Positions 33,947-45,408 of a stretch of 64,000 bases of DNA are shown piece after piece; position 1 is the stretch's first letter; each line of letters opens with the position of its first letter. Origin of the DNA: Euclidia mi (lineage: Eukaryota > Arthropoda > Insecta > Lepidoptera > Erebidae); the NCBI GenBank assembly GCA_944739405.2, contig OX123184.2:1721501-1785500 (forward strand), given 5' to 3'. The notes beneath the pieces are model-generated. The model searched no databases, was not told where the DNA came from, and worked only from the letters and a program-made list of their open reading frames with translations. A program made the translations under genes and the position numbers.

Positions 33947-35095
33947 TAGTCGTATTTTTAATTAGACGAAGCCAACTGACAGTAGCTAATGTCACTTTGT
34001 AAAATAATGTTGTCATATTTAAAGTAATAGTGATGCGTTTAGTTCTCGTTCAATCAGATGAACGAACAATGAGTGTGAAAAGTTAATCATTTCAAAGAAT
34101 AAAATAATATTATTTCTATTTTACAATAAAAGTTCTCTGATATAAGTTACTAATAGTTATGTAAGTAGTTACATCAGTATATTGACGGCTTATTACAAAG
34201 CGCGGCGCGCGTCGGTCGCCATTTTGTTTGTTATTCATTCGGCTTCTAACCTCTGGTCTGATAGCAAGAATGTTTTTTCTGCGCTCACGCTGTTTAGTAT
34301 TTAGTTATTGTTTTTGTTAAGTTTTCCGTTACGTTGTGTTTGTGGTAATTGTTGTGTTTATTTGATGCTATATTGTTTCGTACATGGACATCGTACATGT
34401 TGTGGACGAGATGGCAGCGCAGCATGGGATAATTGTTTTACGTCTCCCTCCATACCACCGTGAGCTCAATTCCATTGAGTTGGTATGGGCGCAGGCTAAA
34501 GGATATGTTGCAAGAAATAACAAAACCTTCTAAGTGACAGAAGTAAAAAAACTTTTTGAAGTCGGACTTCAACATATCACACCTGAAAAATGGAGTAGTT
34601 GCGTGTCTCATATAATTAAAGAAGAAGACAAAATGTATGGTCTCGACAACTGATGAAATGATCGACAATGTTTCAGACAGATTTATAATTAATGTCACTG
34701 TCACAGATGAATAAAAGCAAATTATGTAGTAAGCGATGTTTTTATTTTCATAATCTACCTATAAATTGTTATATTTTATACATCTATAGTTTCAACTACA
34801 TGATGTATTGAAAATAGAACAGTCTTACAAGTTTCCTCGCAATGTTTTCCTTAATTTTTAAAACACTCGGTATTCAGTATAGGTAAATACTATAGGAACA
34901 TAGTCTTCGAAAACTCGAACACCGTACCCGATATCGGCCGTTCGGCACACTAACTATTCACTAGACAATCGAGGCAATTTCATTCATTCAAGAGTTTTTT
35001 CAATCATTCACTTTGTCACAACACTATTTTTATTTCATCATAAACTGACAACACAGTAAACGTCAGTTAGCTTCGTCTAATAAAAAATACGACTA
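33947..35095 (+). mobile_element. Tc1/mariner relic, 1.15 kb, with 34-bp TIRs and TA duplication
   Basis: The ends are inverted copies starting TAGTCGTATTTTT and continuing ATTAGACGAAGC, about 34 bp with two mismatches. Unit 1 shows the empty site with a single TA in the same sequence (ataattagattacaac); here TA is doubled, the hallmark of this superfamily. Only the end of the transposase is left, so the copy is internally deleted and non-autonomous. Confidence 0.9.
34384..34653 (+). pseudogene. Tc1/mariner transposase C-terminal remnant
   Basis: The frame reads IIVLRLPPYHRELNSIELVWAQ, the region with the last acidic residue of the DDE triad (usually LPPYHCELNPIE), then KGYVARNNKTF, a TAA, and in the same frame ITPEKWSSCVSHIIKEE to a normal stop. 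The DNA-binding domain and the first two catalytic Asp residues are missing. Confidence 0.85.
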
Positions 35096-35350
35096 TAGAT
35101 TACAAATATTACAACTGTGTCTTTCTATTTAGAAATCACAAAACATTTTTTTAACTGTAAGACTTAACATTATATTCAGCATTGTTGGAATGCTATGTTA
35201 GTGATCGCAAAATTTATTATATTTATATTATTCTTTGAAACATATTGTGGATTTAATAATAAAATGTTTTAATGTCATTTAATTTTCATTGACGTTTCTA
35301 GGACATGAGCGGAACACATGTTTATATCCCACGTTTCTCACACAAGTAAT

Positions 35351-36930
35351 GGTAGGTACTCTATGTCGGGATATCAAAGCAATACATGTCATACTTCAAC
35401 TTTTTTTGGCTGCATCCTATTGTGTCCTCTTATACTACTAATTAATCTCTTAATACTAAAATGGTCCAGTGAAATGTTACATATTTTTAGGTTTAGCGTG
35501 CATATATTATGCCAGAAGACGCAATTTAGTTTATTTACGCATAGGTACTATTAATATTAATCCAGACGAGATTAAAAGCCTTTTAAAATCTGTAAACCAA
35601 AATAAGGGTGCCGGGCCAGACAATATTCCACCGTTCTTTATAAAACAATGTGCAAATAATATACTATTACCTTTATATTTAATATCCTCGCGAACTATTA
35701 AAGTCGGCACTGTCTCGCCTTTCTGGAAATTCCTCTTTGTGACACCAGTCCATAAAAGCGGGGATCGATCAAATATAAAAAATTACAGGCCAATTTCAAA
35801 ACTTTGCATTTTTGCAAAGATTTTAGAACGAATTGTTTATCGTCAAGTGTACGCCTCGTTACAAAGCTCTTTTATATCGGAACAACACGGATTTCTGAAT
35901 CGGAAGTCTACTGTATCAAACTTATTAGTATTTAATGATTTCGTAACATAGCATATGAATTCTGGAGGCCAAGTGCATGCCGTGTATACTGACTTCAGAA
36001 AGGCATTTGATTGAATAGATCATTTGCTGCTGATGGAGAAGTTAAATAAAGCTGGTATACACGGTAACTTATTACGTGGTTTTCTTCCTACATTGCAAAC
36101 AGGTCTCAGATGGTTGCAGTTAATGGTTTTACTTCCTTTTCAATGAATATCCCTTCAGGAGTCCCTCAGGGTTCTTTATTGGGCCCATTACTTTTTGTCA
36201 TCTTCATTAACGACATTGGATCATGTTTTTAAACTACCTTCATACAGTTCCCATACACCGTTTCTAATAAATTACTCACCAACGTAACTACTAAAGAGGA
36301 CCTTGGACTCGTGCAAGATTCTTAAAAGGCGTATAAATCTCTCGGTTTCATTATCAGATCAACGTCGCAATTCAAAAATATTAAGTGTATAAAAATACTC
36401 TATTGTGCTTTGGTACGCAGTACCCTGGAATACGCAACGGTGGTTTGGAACCCGCATTACAATATGCATATTGATCGCATTGAAGCTATTCAAAAAATGT
36501 TTTTAAGGTACTTACAGTATAGGAGTGGGTGTATAGATCATGGATATGAAGCGAGATGTAAGAGATATCACTTTATGACTTTAAAAGATAGGTGTACTAT
36601 ATCTAATATCCTAACATTGGTGAAAACTGTCAGCGGGGCAATTGATTGCCCTGCCCTTCTTTAAAAACATAATATAAGTGTACCACGTAAATTGCCGTCT
36701 CGGCACTATCAACTGTTTGTATTACCACAGGCTAATACCAACTATCGCCAAAACGCATTTATGTACAGAGCCAGTAAATCCGTCAACATCATATCTAATA
36801 AAATAGCGAGTGGGAGATATTTCATTCAAAGCTAGTACAAGTGAAAAAAAAATTCAGTTTAGATTTCTTCGGCCCTGAACCAAGCGGTGCAACAAATTCA
36901 TAGGTTTATATAGTAATTCTTCAGTTCTAA
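35351..36930 (+). pseudogene. LINE-X reverse transcriptase, unit 3 copy
   Basis: Same dead RT. It shares the TAG after NDFVT with unit 2 (about 35949) and the TGA after KAFD with both other units (36012-36014). A deletion joins FINDIGSCF directly to the 3' part at about 36229, removing the YADD region. The C-terminal region with LEYATVVWNPHYN remains. Confidence 0.87.
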
Positions 36931-37325
36931 CATACCTAATCCTCTTTTTATGGTTTAGACACTTTAATTTGTATCTATTTGCGAATACTTATTAATAGCT
37001 ATGCATTTTTTTTAATCGTTTTTACCATTTGTATTTCAAGCTGTTGGTATTCCGAAAATAATAAAATAAATAAAAATAAAAACTATGTTCTACTTTGCAA
37101 GCTTCGCAGAGTAGGATAATACCTTTCAGACTAGAACTATTTACTCATAGAGAGACAACCAGCATGCTTGGGGTTGAGCTGTTATATTCCACACACTATA
37201 TTGGAACGAAGTTCCTTATCGCGCGTTGCGAAAGGGGGCTAGACGTAAAAAATGAAGACGAAAAGTTGTAACGACACTTTTTGCTATAGTAAGCTATTGT
37301 AAGCCGTGCGGCGTGCGCATGTTTC

Positions 37326-37328
37326 TGT

Positions 37329-37374
<46 letters not shown>
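37326..37374. repeat. (TC)n microsatellite, unit 3, expanded
   Basis: Nearly pure TC run of about 48 bases, the longest of the three copies of this locus. Just right of it only one copy of the YY1-like motif repeat remains (to about 37460). Confidence 0.95.
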
Positions 37375-37377
<3 letters not shown>

Positions 37378-37642
37378 AGAAAGCAAGCATCATGTTCATG
37401 CTTTCTGATAACGTAAATGACATTTATTTGGGGATCTGAGATGGCGAACGGGACATTTTTTGTAAAATTAACAATTATTACTAAAATTGAGCCTACTGAA
37501 TAAGTTTATATTACATTATATTTGTTAATAGAGATAAAGTAAAGAAAGGAAAAGAAAAAATAATTTTAATCTTAACACGCACACAAATAAAAAAAAACAA
37601 TAAAAAACAGTACAATAAATAAAACAATAACAGACATAAGTG

Positions 37643-37733
37643 TAGCGTGTCAGAACAGGGCATAGTTCAGCATTTGTCAGGCAGATGCCTGACGCTGAGT
37701 TTTAACTATGCCCAAGCTAGAGTGACTCACGCA
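37643..37733. repeat. Strong hairpin, unit 3 copy
   Basis: Same foldback as 7790-7880, identical in the arms. Confidence 0.7.
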
Positions 37734-37802
37734 AGCGTCAAACTAAAATAGGTAATGCAGTAAAAAGACATACTTATTACTTACGATAGTTAAATAAATA
37801 AT

Positions 37803-38035
37803 ATCATCATTATCAGCCTTTAACAGTCCACTGCTGGACTAGGCCTCTCCTTTGAAAGGAGGAATTGGCCTACTATACCACGCTGGCCAAACGGGTTGGT
37901 ATAGGGTTTGTATCAAGTTTTCCTTCTCTTACAGTGCTGTTCTCTGCATAATATGCTCCCTCTGTCGGCTCTTACGACACCCATGGGATGATATGGGGTG
38001 GTGACATTCTGTATTCTTAATCCGTCACCACACGG
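37803..38035 (-). mobile_element. SINE, unit 3 copy of 7950-8182
   Basis: Same insertion and flanks as in unit 1, absent from unit 2. Confidence 0.88.
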
Positions 38036-38182
38036 AGTAAATAAATAATAAATAAATAATATATACTTCAGTAAATAAATATCATGCATACATACTTTAA
38101 ACAAATAAATAAACATAACATTTAATTACATATAAGAAGGTTATTATTATAAACGGTACGTATACATATGTACACAAACTAG

Positions 38183-38383
38183 ATACATCGACGGGGAACC
38201 GAACGGCAGCGCGGCGGGGGCGCAGGCAACACCGGCCGCAACTGCGCATCTCTCGCACAGTGAGAAGTCGGCATCAACGTGACTATACGCTGCGAGTGCA
38301 CAGCGCACCACACAACGGGCGCATGCAATGCCAAGCCACGCGCCGCGAATTGCTAGTAAACAAACGGTTCACAAGCGAACATA
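38183..38383. other. CpG-rich block, unit 3
   Basis: Copy of 8330-8530, apparently identical. Confidence 0.5.
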
Positions 38384-38536
38384 ATTATAAAATAAAATAA
38401 TAGTTATATCGAACTAAACAGGTAAGTAAGTACATAAAATGTGTTTACCCTACAAAAGATATCACCTTTTACGACCTTTAACCTAAATATTCCAGTGATA
38501 TTGTTCTTGTTGTGTTTTATAGTGGCAACTACACAC

Positions 38537-39260
38537 TTATGGTTTTTGAAAAGGAGGAATGCGTTACGCCTGTAACGTTTTGATCGATGGACAGCGAGTG
38601 GAACAAGTGAATGAGTTTGTTTACTTAGGTACGTTGTTTACAAGAGATGGTAAGAATGAAAAAGATTTGAAAGAAGAGTTAATGCAGGTAATAGTGTGAA
38701 TGGAGCTCTGAAGGCGTTTATGAACAGTCAAAACGTGTCCAAAAAGGCGCGTTTGGCTGTGCATAGAGGGGTGTTAGTGCCTACCCTTATGTATGGTTGT
38801 GAAAGTTGGGTATGGCAGAAGAGACTTGAAAGTAGAATAAATGCTGTAGAAATGAGGGCACTGAGAAGTATGTGTGGTGTGCCTTTGAAGAGAGTAAAGC
38901 ATTGTGTGATACGAGAGTGGTGTGGGGTAAAAGAAGATGTAGTGACAAGCATCGAGAAAGGCATGTTAAGATGGGTTGGGCACATGGAGAGGATGGATGA
39001 CGATAGACTGACAAAGAAGATATATAAGGCAAGTGTGAACGGGACAGGACGAAGGGGAAGACCTAGGCCGACGTTCCCTGGCCAGATTGGAGACATCCTA
39101 AAAAAAGGACAGGTCAGAAGTACCCTAAACAGAAGAGCATGCATGAGAAACTTGATGGGAGTGAATGAAGCAAGAGAGGTATGTCAGGATCGTTGCAAAT
39201 GGCGTTCCGTAGTCTCTGCCTATCCCTCCGAGAAACAGGCGTGAGACTATGTATGTATGT
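38537..39260 (+). pseudogene. RTE LINE fragment, unit 3 copy of 8684-9407
   Basis: The 182-residue frame is identical to that of unit 1, and the ACTACACAC duplication is the same. It was inherited by duplication or conversion of the whole block. Confidence 0.92.
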
Positions 39261-39777
39261 ACTACACACAAAGTAAAAGTAAAATGCCGTTTGCTAACCA
39301 TTTTACTCTAAGACCATTGGCTGGTTGATATTCACAGCAACGAGCACCTATACTCCATCCCCACGAAAACCACAAAAACAAAGGTATAATAATATTAGGT
39401 ACATGCATAATGCATGGATGTTTTGAGCTAATTATTATCAGTGAGAATCAAAGTATGTATAATCGTATATTAAAAAAAATATCCATTGCCTTTAAGGTTT
39501 CCTACGTGGAGTTCCCGTGAAATATCACATCAAAACAAGTATGAAGGTGGACAACGAACGGTGTGAAAGAATATAGTTACACAGGCATGCATGGCAGTGA
39601 ATCGGCACGGACACGACGACTTCAACTATAACTAGAAATAAGGTAAACAACAATCAACGCAACTGCGCGCACACACACACACACATACAACCAACACACA
39701 CACGTGCCCTAGGCCTAGGTTATAGGTGGTATGGAATGTGATAGTTATTACTATAACAAGGATGTGTTTATGTTGGT

Positions 39778-40578
39778 CATACCTAGTTTCCGCTGCGCCT
39801 CAATAAGATACTCTCAGTATACTGACGTACGTGTTTTTTGAAAGTATTTACTGTTTTGAGTAATCTAAAAGGCGGTGGTAAGTTATTCCATATCTTAGAG
39901 GCGGCGTAGCGGAAGCTGCCCCTAAAGGCGTTCGTCTTGTGAGGCAGTATCGACAGCTGTAGGGAGCACTGCCTTCTTGCGTATTCTCGGCTACTAGCCA
40001 CCCAGCACAATTTGTCGTACAAATAAATTGGCTCTTTAAAGTTGACTACGGTAAACATAAGTGTGGCCAAATGTAGTTTGCGTCTGGACTTTATTTTTAA
40101 GATGTAGTTTTTATTTAAATATGGCGTAACATGGCATCTACGTGGTATACTAAAACAGTACCTACAAGTACGCACAAGCGTTTTGAACTCTCTGTATAAG
40201 CCGGTCAGTTCGTGAGAGCAGACGCGGCCCGTATACCGTATCCGCGTAATTTAATTTAGACAACACCAGTGTCTCGATCAGTCTCACACGGAGATCTTCA
40301 GATAAGTAGGGACGCACTTTATACAGAACCTTCAGTCTGTAAAAGCAGTTTTGTACCAGTTCAGCGACGTGCTTTTCGTACCTGAGATTGGCATCCAATT
40401 TAAGGCCAAGATTACGAGCTTTCTCTATCCTACTGATCACTTCGCCTTGAAGGGTTATGTTAGGGAGTTTCAGAGATGATAGGTGCCTTTTAGTACCAAA
40501 TACAATATATTTTGTTTTTGATGGATTGAGTACCAGGCAGTTATGCGCAGCCCATTCCACAATCCTCTGTAGGTCGTG
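39778..40578 (-). pseudogene. LINE-Z 3' part, unit 3 copy
   Basis: Holds the C-terminal half: AAHNCLVLNPSKTKYIVFG, YRLKVLYKVRPYLSEDL and the last region ending FKKHVRQY. The palm with GVFQGS and YADD is deleted; the sequence jumps from the region coding LQRIVEWA into the SINE at about 40578. Protein-level variants (CWVASSREYARR) match unit 2, not unit 1. Confidence 0.85.
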
Positions 40579-40710
40579 AATTGGCTTACTATACCACGCT
40601 GGCCAAACGGGTTAGGATTTGTATCAAGTTTTCCTTCTCTTACAGTGCTGTTCTCTGCATAATATGCTCCCTCTGTCGGCTCTTACGACACCCATGGGAT
40701 GATATGGGGT
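40579..40710 (-). mobile_element. Truncated SINE, unit 3
   Basis: Middle of the SINE at 11146-11373; the (GAT)n tail was lost in the deletion that also removed LINE-Z, and the head is missing too. Confidence 0.8.
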
Positions 40711-40738
40711 GAAAAAACAAAATATTATTATAACTTAA

Positions 40739-41051
40739 AAAAAAACTTCACTAATTAATCGAAAGGAACTTCGTTCCATCCGGGTGTCCCTTGACACCTC
40801 TCAAGCAGTTTTTTTTAAAAGTATTTAACTCTTTTCTCGCCAGTTCTTCTCAGCTACTGTAGGTGTATGTTATTTACACACAAAATGACATACCGAAGTA
40901 TTATGCATATAACTACAAATACTTACCGCGACCGACGTATATAACTTTGAACAGTCATTGATGCTCCCGTGGATTCGAATCCGAGATTCTCTGCGATCCG
41001 CTGCTGTCATTAGTGTTTTCATAAAGGAAGATTTTATTATTTCGACTTCTT
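40739..41051. other. Right boundary of the array; non-coding
   Basis: Similarity to the units ends at an A run. It then holds the palindrome ggaacttcgttcc (40765-40777), whose mirror form also occurs inside each unit (for example about 7198), and a tRNA B-box-like ggattcgaatcc (about 40970, minus strand) that may be a SINE stub. Confidence 0.45.
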
Positions 41052-41463
41052 ACATACATACATACATAACGTCACGCCTTTTATCCCCGAAGGGGTAGGC
41101 ACAGGTCTACTTCTATACCCACTTTTGGCCACATATACTTTAGTCCCACGTAATAAGGGGCGAGCCTATTGCCGTACCGGGCACATTTCCAGACTCCGTG
41201 CTGCTACTGATACTTTCGTGAGTGAAAAACCCAATAACACTGCCCGACCCAGGAATCGAACCCGGGACCTCCGGATCCCACGCGCACATTTATGCCGCGA
41301 GACCAACGAGGCAGTCGTATAGGGTTTAATGTCGAGTTTTCCGTCTCTACGCAAAGATGGTATTTGCATCGTGTTATCCCTTAGTCGCCTCTTACGACAC
41401 CCACGGGAAGATGGTGGGTGGTGACACTTGTATTCTATGCCGTCAACCACACGGCCATCTTCG
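41052..41463 (-). mobile_element. tRNA-derived SINE, minus strand
   Basis: Flanked by a 13-bp TSD, ATTTCGACTTCTT (41039-41051 and 41464-41476). The minus strand has an RNA polymerase III B box (GGGTTCGATTCCTGG) and an A-box-like CTCGTTGGTCTCG upstream. It ends in a (TATG)n-like tail at the left. Confidence 0.85.
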
Positions 41464-41480
41464 ATTTCGACTTCTTCTTA

Positions 41481-41687
41481 TCTTAATATATAAAATCCTT
41501 GCGTTACTGACTGACTGACAGACACGCTACAGCCGAAACTATTGGGCGCAGGAAGCTGAAATTTGGCATGTATGTTCCTTGGGGCCCGAGGGGGTGCACT
41601 AAGAAGGGATTTCCCGAAATTCCCACGGGATCGGCCAAAACGGGTAAATTTAAAAAAAATGCAGGCGTAGCTGCTGGCATCCATTAG
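41481..41687 (+). mobile_element. Short non-autonomous Helitron
   Basis: Begins TCTTAATATATAAAATCC and ends near GGCATCCATTAG with a T after it. The body (actgactgacagacacgc, gaaatttggcatgtatg) matches the element at 57276-57478 in opposite orientation. There are no TIRs and no TSD, as expected for Helitrons that insert between A and T. Confidence 0.75.
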
Positions 41688-42574
41688 TTAAGTATAAGAT
41701 GAAGCTTGTGTGATGAGTTTGAAAAAGGAAGATTCATCGAGAAAGCTGTAGCGTATAAAATGTGTGAAGATATTTAAGGCCGATTAGTATTGTCTCTATA
41801 ATATTTGATTAAAAACTGATAACTTGTTAACTAAGCTAAGCCAAAGGTGTTGGTTTTAGATAGAAAGGATATCCTTAATAATATAGTCAATTTTGTTATT
41901 TGTTATAATATGTATATTGGTTATGACGAAAATAAGAATAAAATCGAATCATGAGACTGGACGCTTATCTAAAGAGTGCCATGGTTTCGTATACTACAAG
42001 TATATAATAGCTGTTACTTTGTCATTACAAAGTTATATTCTGTTATAAGCAGTGGGGCAATTTTTATCCTGTCTGAGGGACATCAGAAATAAAGACGTCC
42101 AATGTTCATGGAAGCATATTGATTGAGTAAACGTTCCTAAGGGCGGGCGGCTCATAAACTTTTCATTTTACTTAATTGTTTGTTTAGGATCACTTCAGTT
42201 TGGTCTCGTGTAAACTATTCATTAAATATTTGAATATGTTATTAGTGAATTGCGTCATGTTTTGGTGATTCTGAAACTCTACGAATTTGAAGTTTATATT
42301 AGGTACTAAACAGTTTATATTAGTTTATATATTTATACTCATTAAATCGATCATCGAATGTCGAAGGCAAATCAAAATTTGTATTGATTGCCGCTGTGTT
42401 CCTGACGAAGTAGGTAATTTCTTTATTTATTTCATTTTATTACAAAAATTTAGTTTAAGAAACGACGTCTCGCACCAAAAATAAATTTAAGGGTTTTAAC
42501 AAATATTCAACCAACGACCTCAAAGAAAGCCCAAACTCGAAGCAACAATTAGTGGATCACACAGGGTCACAAGA
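41688..42574. other. Non-coding; may include the 3' part of the LINE to its right
   Basis: AT-rich, no supported ORF. The 42420-42574 part lies just downstream of the minus-strand LINE ORF1 stop, but no endonuclease or RT follows. Confidence 0.4.
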
Positions 42575-43628
42575 TTAAAAGAAAATCTGTTTTATCCGCA
42601 AGCGTCTCAGAAAGCGCTGCGACTGGTGCGATGTATTGTTATGAATATCTTCACTATTCTTGATCACGCGAATCGATTTCCTGAAATTGATCCATGGCTT
42701 AATTTTGGCATTAGTGTGCCAGGCGTTGATACAGAAGCATTGGTCGAAGTATTGCACAGGAATGCCGATTTTGTAAGATTTGTAATCTCCTCGAGGTGTG
42801 AGTTCTTCTACGGTGCAAGTAGTTGAAGGGCACACCTGGCTAAGGTATTGACGAATATCGTCGACTCCTGAGGCCATGTTCCATAGGTAGAAATATTTAC
42901 GTGCTTCCACAGCTTTTATGTTAATTACAGCAGCATCGCCAGTACCAAGCAAAGGTGTTCGATTACGGATGTGTCTTTTCTTTACGACAGACCAGTTGGT
43001 GACATTGCTAATATTTTCATTGCATTCTTCAGGGGTTTCTATCAATTCAATACTGTCACTAATCTTTTTGGTGGTGTTTAATATTGGTTTATGAGCTATT
43101 GGTATTTCGAGTTGAGTTTTAGTGGGGCTTTTAGCTATAATTTTTTTCTGTGATTTTATAAGGTTATCCTGTGATGTTGTTAAAGAGTTGGGCTGAGTTT
43201 GAACTGCATCTGTTATGGCTTTGGTTGTCTCAAACTGTTGTAGCCTTTTATTCAATTGCTCTACCTGGTTGGCGTACTTCTCTAGTTTATTTTCATGACT
43301 ACTTATTACGGATAAGGCTCTTGTAAGTAAGTCTTTAAGATTTGCCATCTCGGTTCACACATCCCATTAGTGGTGAGCCAGATGTATATCCCCTTCTTCT
43401 TAGAGTCACATTTGGATCCTTCATTAGGCCTACTGGAGTAAAAGTATTGTCTCTGCCCTTTTTGACAGCACATTGGCACTCAGGACAAATCTATTTATCA
43501 ATATCGTAATTTGACAAGATTTTGCCACCAGCACAAATAACGTGATATAATTTGCCGCATCCATAGCGCATGCAAGATAGGCGTTCTTCATTATCATCTA
43601 AAGTTTTACAACAAGCAGAGCAATCCAT
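42575..43628 (-). pseudogene. LINE ORF1-type protein: PHD-like zinc finger, coiled coil, C-terminal RNA-binding-like region
   Basis: From the Met at 43628 the frame gives MDCSACCKTLDDNEERLSC, then CGKLYHVICAGG, a TAG where Trp is expected (DIDK-stop-ICPECQC): a Cys4-His-Cys3 PHD-type finger. It then shifts frame into MANLKDLLTRALSVI (43348), a coiled coil over residues 5-45 of that piece, a polar linker, and WSVVKKRHIRNRTPLLGTG, VEARKYFYLWNMASGVDDI, CTVEELTPRGDYKSYKIGI. This order is known for ORF1 of some insect LINEs that chaperone RNA. One stop and one frameshift break it. No ORF2 follows. Confidence 0.7.
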
Positions 43629-44087
43629 ATTTCACCCAAAGCGTATTCTTATAGCGAAGAAAACCGAATAAAAATTTATATTATGCACTTTGCAAAATAT
43701 GTCAGTGTTAATAAGCACGGAGTGGCAACAGTGCGCGCTTAGTCGTGAGACTCGCGAGCTGCGGGCGAGTCGATGTTGTAGTAGCGCGCTCGGTGCGTTG
43801 CACGGAACGGCAACAGGGGCGATCGGGATGGTCAACGGGCGAGTCTATGTTGTGATTACGCTGAAAATGTTTGAGCGTTATTGGTGCCACTGTTTTGTTA
43901 ATAACTTAAGTTTTACTGCACTGATCTTAATAAAGTAAGTATTATTCGTTGGATAACAATGTTGACTTTGTGGAACTATAGATTGCAGGTATAAAAAATC
44001 ACTTTAAACCACTTTTCTACGAAATAGTTCAGGAGGCAAACTAACGTGATATTGCCTTGACAAGCGCGTGGCGCGAACTGAAACTGA
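43629..44087. other. Non-coding; possible 5' UTR of the LINE ORF1 to the left
   Basis: Contains a GC-richer stretch (43720-43860) with repeated cgcgc and gggcgagtc words. LINE 5' UTRs are often like this, but I see no terminus. Confidence 0.4.
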
Positions 44088-44255
44088 AAGGAGGAATTGG
44101 GCTTGGCCTACTAGGCTACTATACCACGCTGGCCAAACGGGTTGGTATAGGGTTTGTAACAAGTTTTCCTTCTCTTACAGTGCTGTTCTCTGCATAATAT
44201 ACTCCTTCTGTCGGCTCTTTGACACTCCGTATTCTTAATCCGTCACCACACAGAC
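44088..44255 (-). mobile_element. Diverged partial SINE
   Basis: Same family as 7950-8182, lacking the (GAT)n tail and with small internal changes. Confidence 0.8.
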
Positions 44256-44304
44256 TTCCCAAATATATACTATTTTCTTAATGTATATTTCGTTAAGAAC
44301 ACTC

Positions 44305-44376
44305 CAGGCACACGGGATGAAATAGGGTAGTGATAGTGATACTTTTTATTTTTAGTCCTTCACCAAGTGGAGTAGG
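44305..44376 (-). mobile_element. SINE head fragment
   Basis: Resembles the last 70 bases of the same SINE (cacgggatga.atagggt, ccttcacca.gtggagta), strongly diverged. Confidence 0.5.
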
Positions 44377-45140
44377 TAGGTAGGTACAATAATTTACTCT
44401 TTAACAATAATTCCTAGAGAAAATCGCACAAACCTATTCTGTTAATTCACAAAAGGAGCTAGCTCCTACATTCCAGGCAAGCCAAGGTCTGCAGCCTTAT
44501 TAAGTTGTGATTTTCTTTAGTCGGAGGTATTTTATCGACGACCTGTTTCAGGTTGTAGAGGAGAGATGCCGCAGCAACGTAAATAATATTATCCAAATAT
44601 CTGTGCGGTCTACGTCTTGTCTTAAAGTATAAAATACTTATTGTTAACCTGTTTGTTGAAGAGAAATTCTTAACGAGTTTGGTCTTACTAACCTAAATAC
44701 TTGTGTTTGCTATGAGTTTACTTCCAAACATTTAAATGGTAAATTCTTTGATTACCTTTTCGTCGGTTTTTCCTTCCTTTGACATTTAATCTCAGAGAAA
44801 GCAAAATATAAGAATACGCATTTATTTGAAATGCATTTTCTTAAGTATATAAAATGTCGGTATTTTTATAAAATGTAGCATAATTTTAGAGATGAAACGT
44901 TTAACCCCATGAAAGCAATTTTCTTTTTTTTAATTCTTTGAAAAATTGTTATCAAATAAGTAATTGTGTATTCTCAAGATAAGTACGATTAGATTGTGAT
45001 CAGTAAATTGAAATATATTCTTAGAAATGTTATGATATCAATTCTCTTACATGAGTAAACATGTTTCATTGCTTTGTAGGTCTTGTGTAAAAGGTAAATA
45101 GTGGTTCACAGAATTATAAAACTTTTACCTACAAGTCTTT
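44377..45140. other. Unique AT-rich DNA
   Basis: No ORF, RNA gene or repeat recognised. Confidence 0.4.
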
Positions 45141-45398
45141 TTTTTTTTTTAATAATCCCACGCCTGTGTCCCCGAAGGCCTACCCCAGAGGTGTAAATAT
45201 TACACTCACATTTCGCCATAAATTGTTAGGTCCCACGTTATAGGGGGTGAGCCTATTGCCGTGGCACATCACCAGACTCTGGGCTGCTACTGAGTATTCG
45301 GAAAACCCAGTAACACTTTTGCCCGACCCGGGAATCGAACCCGGGACTTCCGATCAGCAGTTGCATACGCTATCTACTGGACCACGCAGACAGTCAAG
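45141..45398 (-). mobile_element. tRNA-derived SINE with poly(A) tail
   Basis: A 10-bp TSD, ACAAGTCTTT (45131-45140 and 45399-45408), flanks it. The minus strand starts with an A-box-like GCGTGGTCCAGTAGATAG, has the B box GGGTTCGATTCCCGGG, and ends in a poly(A) run (poly-T at 45141). Its body is related to 41052-41463. Confidence 0.9.
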
Positions 45399-45408
45399 AC
45401 AAGTCTTT

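Larger units (their letters stand above)
12747..35350 (+). repeat. Array unit 2 (22.6 kb with nested insertions)
   Basis: Same block order as unit 1, but expanded by three insertions: 13802-19701 (RNase H-type LINE plus RTE), 24058-33003 (8.9-kb nested block) and 33947-35095 (Tc1/mariner relic). It lacks the SINE found at 7950-8182 and the RTE fragment found at 8684-9407 in unit 1. It carries two inverted-duplication hairpins, at 20051 and 21887, that the other units do not have. Without the insertions it is about 6.6 kb. Confidence 0.85.
35351..40738 (+). repeat. Array unit 3, truncated at its right end
   Basis: It begins at the same point as units 1 and 2 and follows the same order. Similarity stops near 40738, just after the tract that follows the second SINE, so the MITE and tail are absent. 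It also lacks part of LINE-X (about 36229) and about 0.6 kb of LINE-Z at its junction with the SINE (about 40578). From about 37640 to about 39850 it tracks unit 1 at a fixed offset of 29,853 bases without a visible indel; beyond that its variants look like unit 2. Confidence 0.8.

Noticed and set aside
41052..41463. Functional tRNA gene on the minus strand
   Set aside because: A and B boxes are present but no cloverleaf can be completed; TSD and tail show a SINE.
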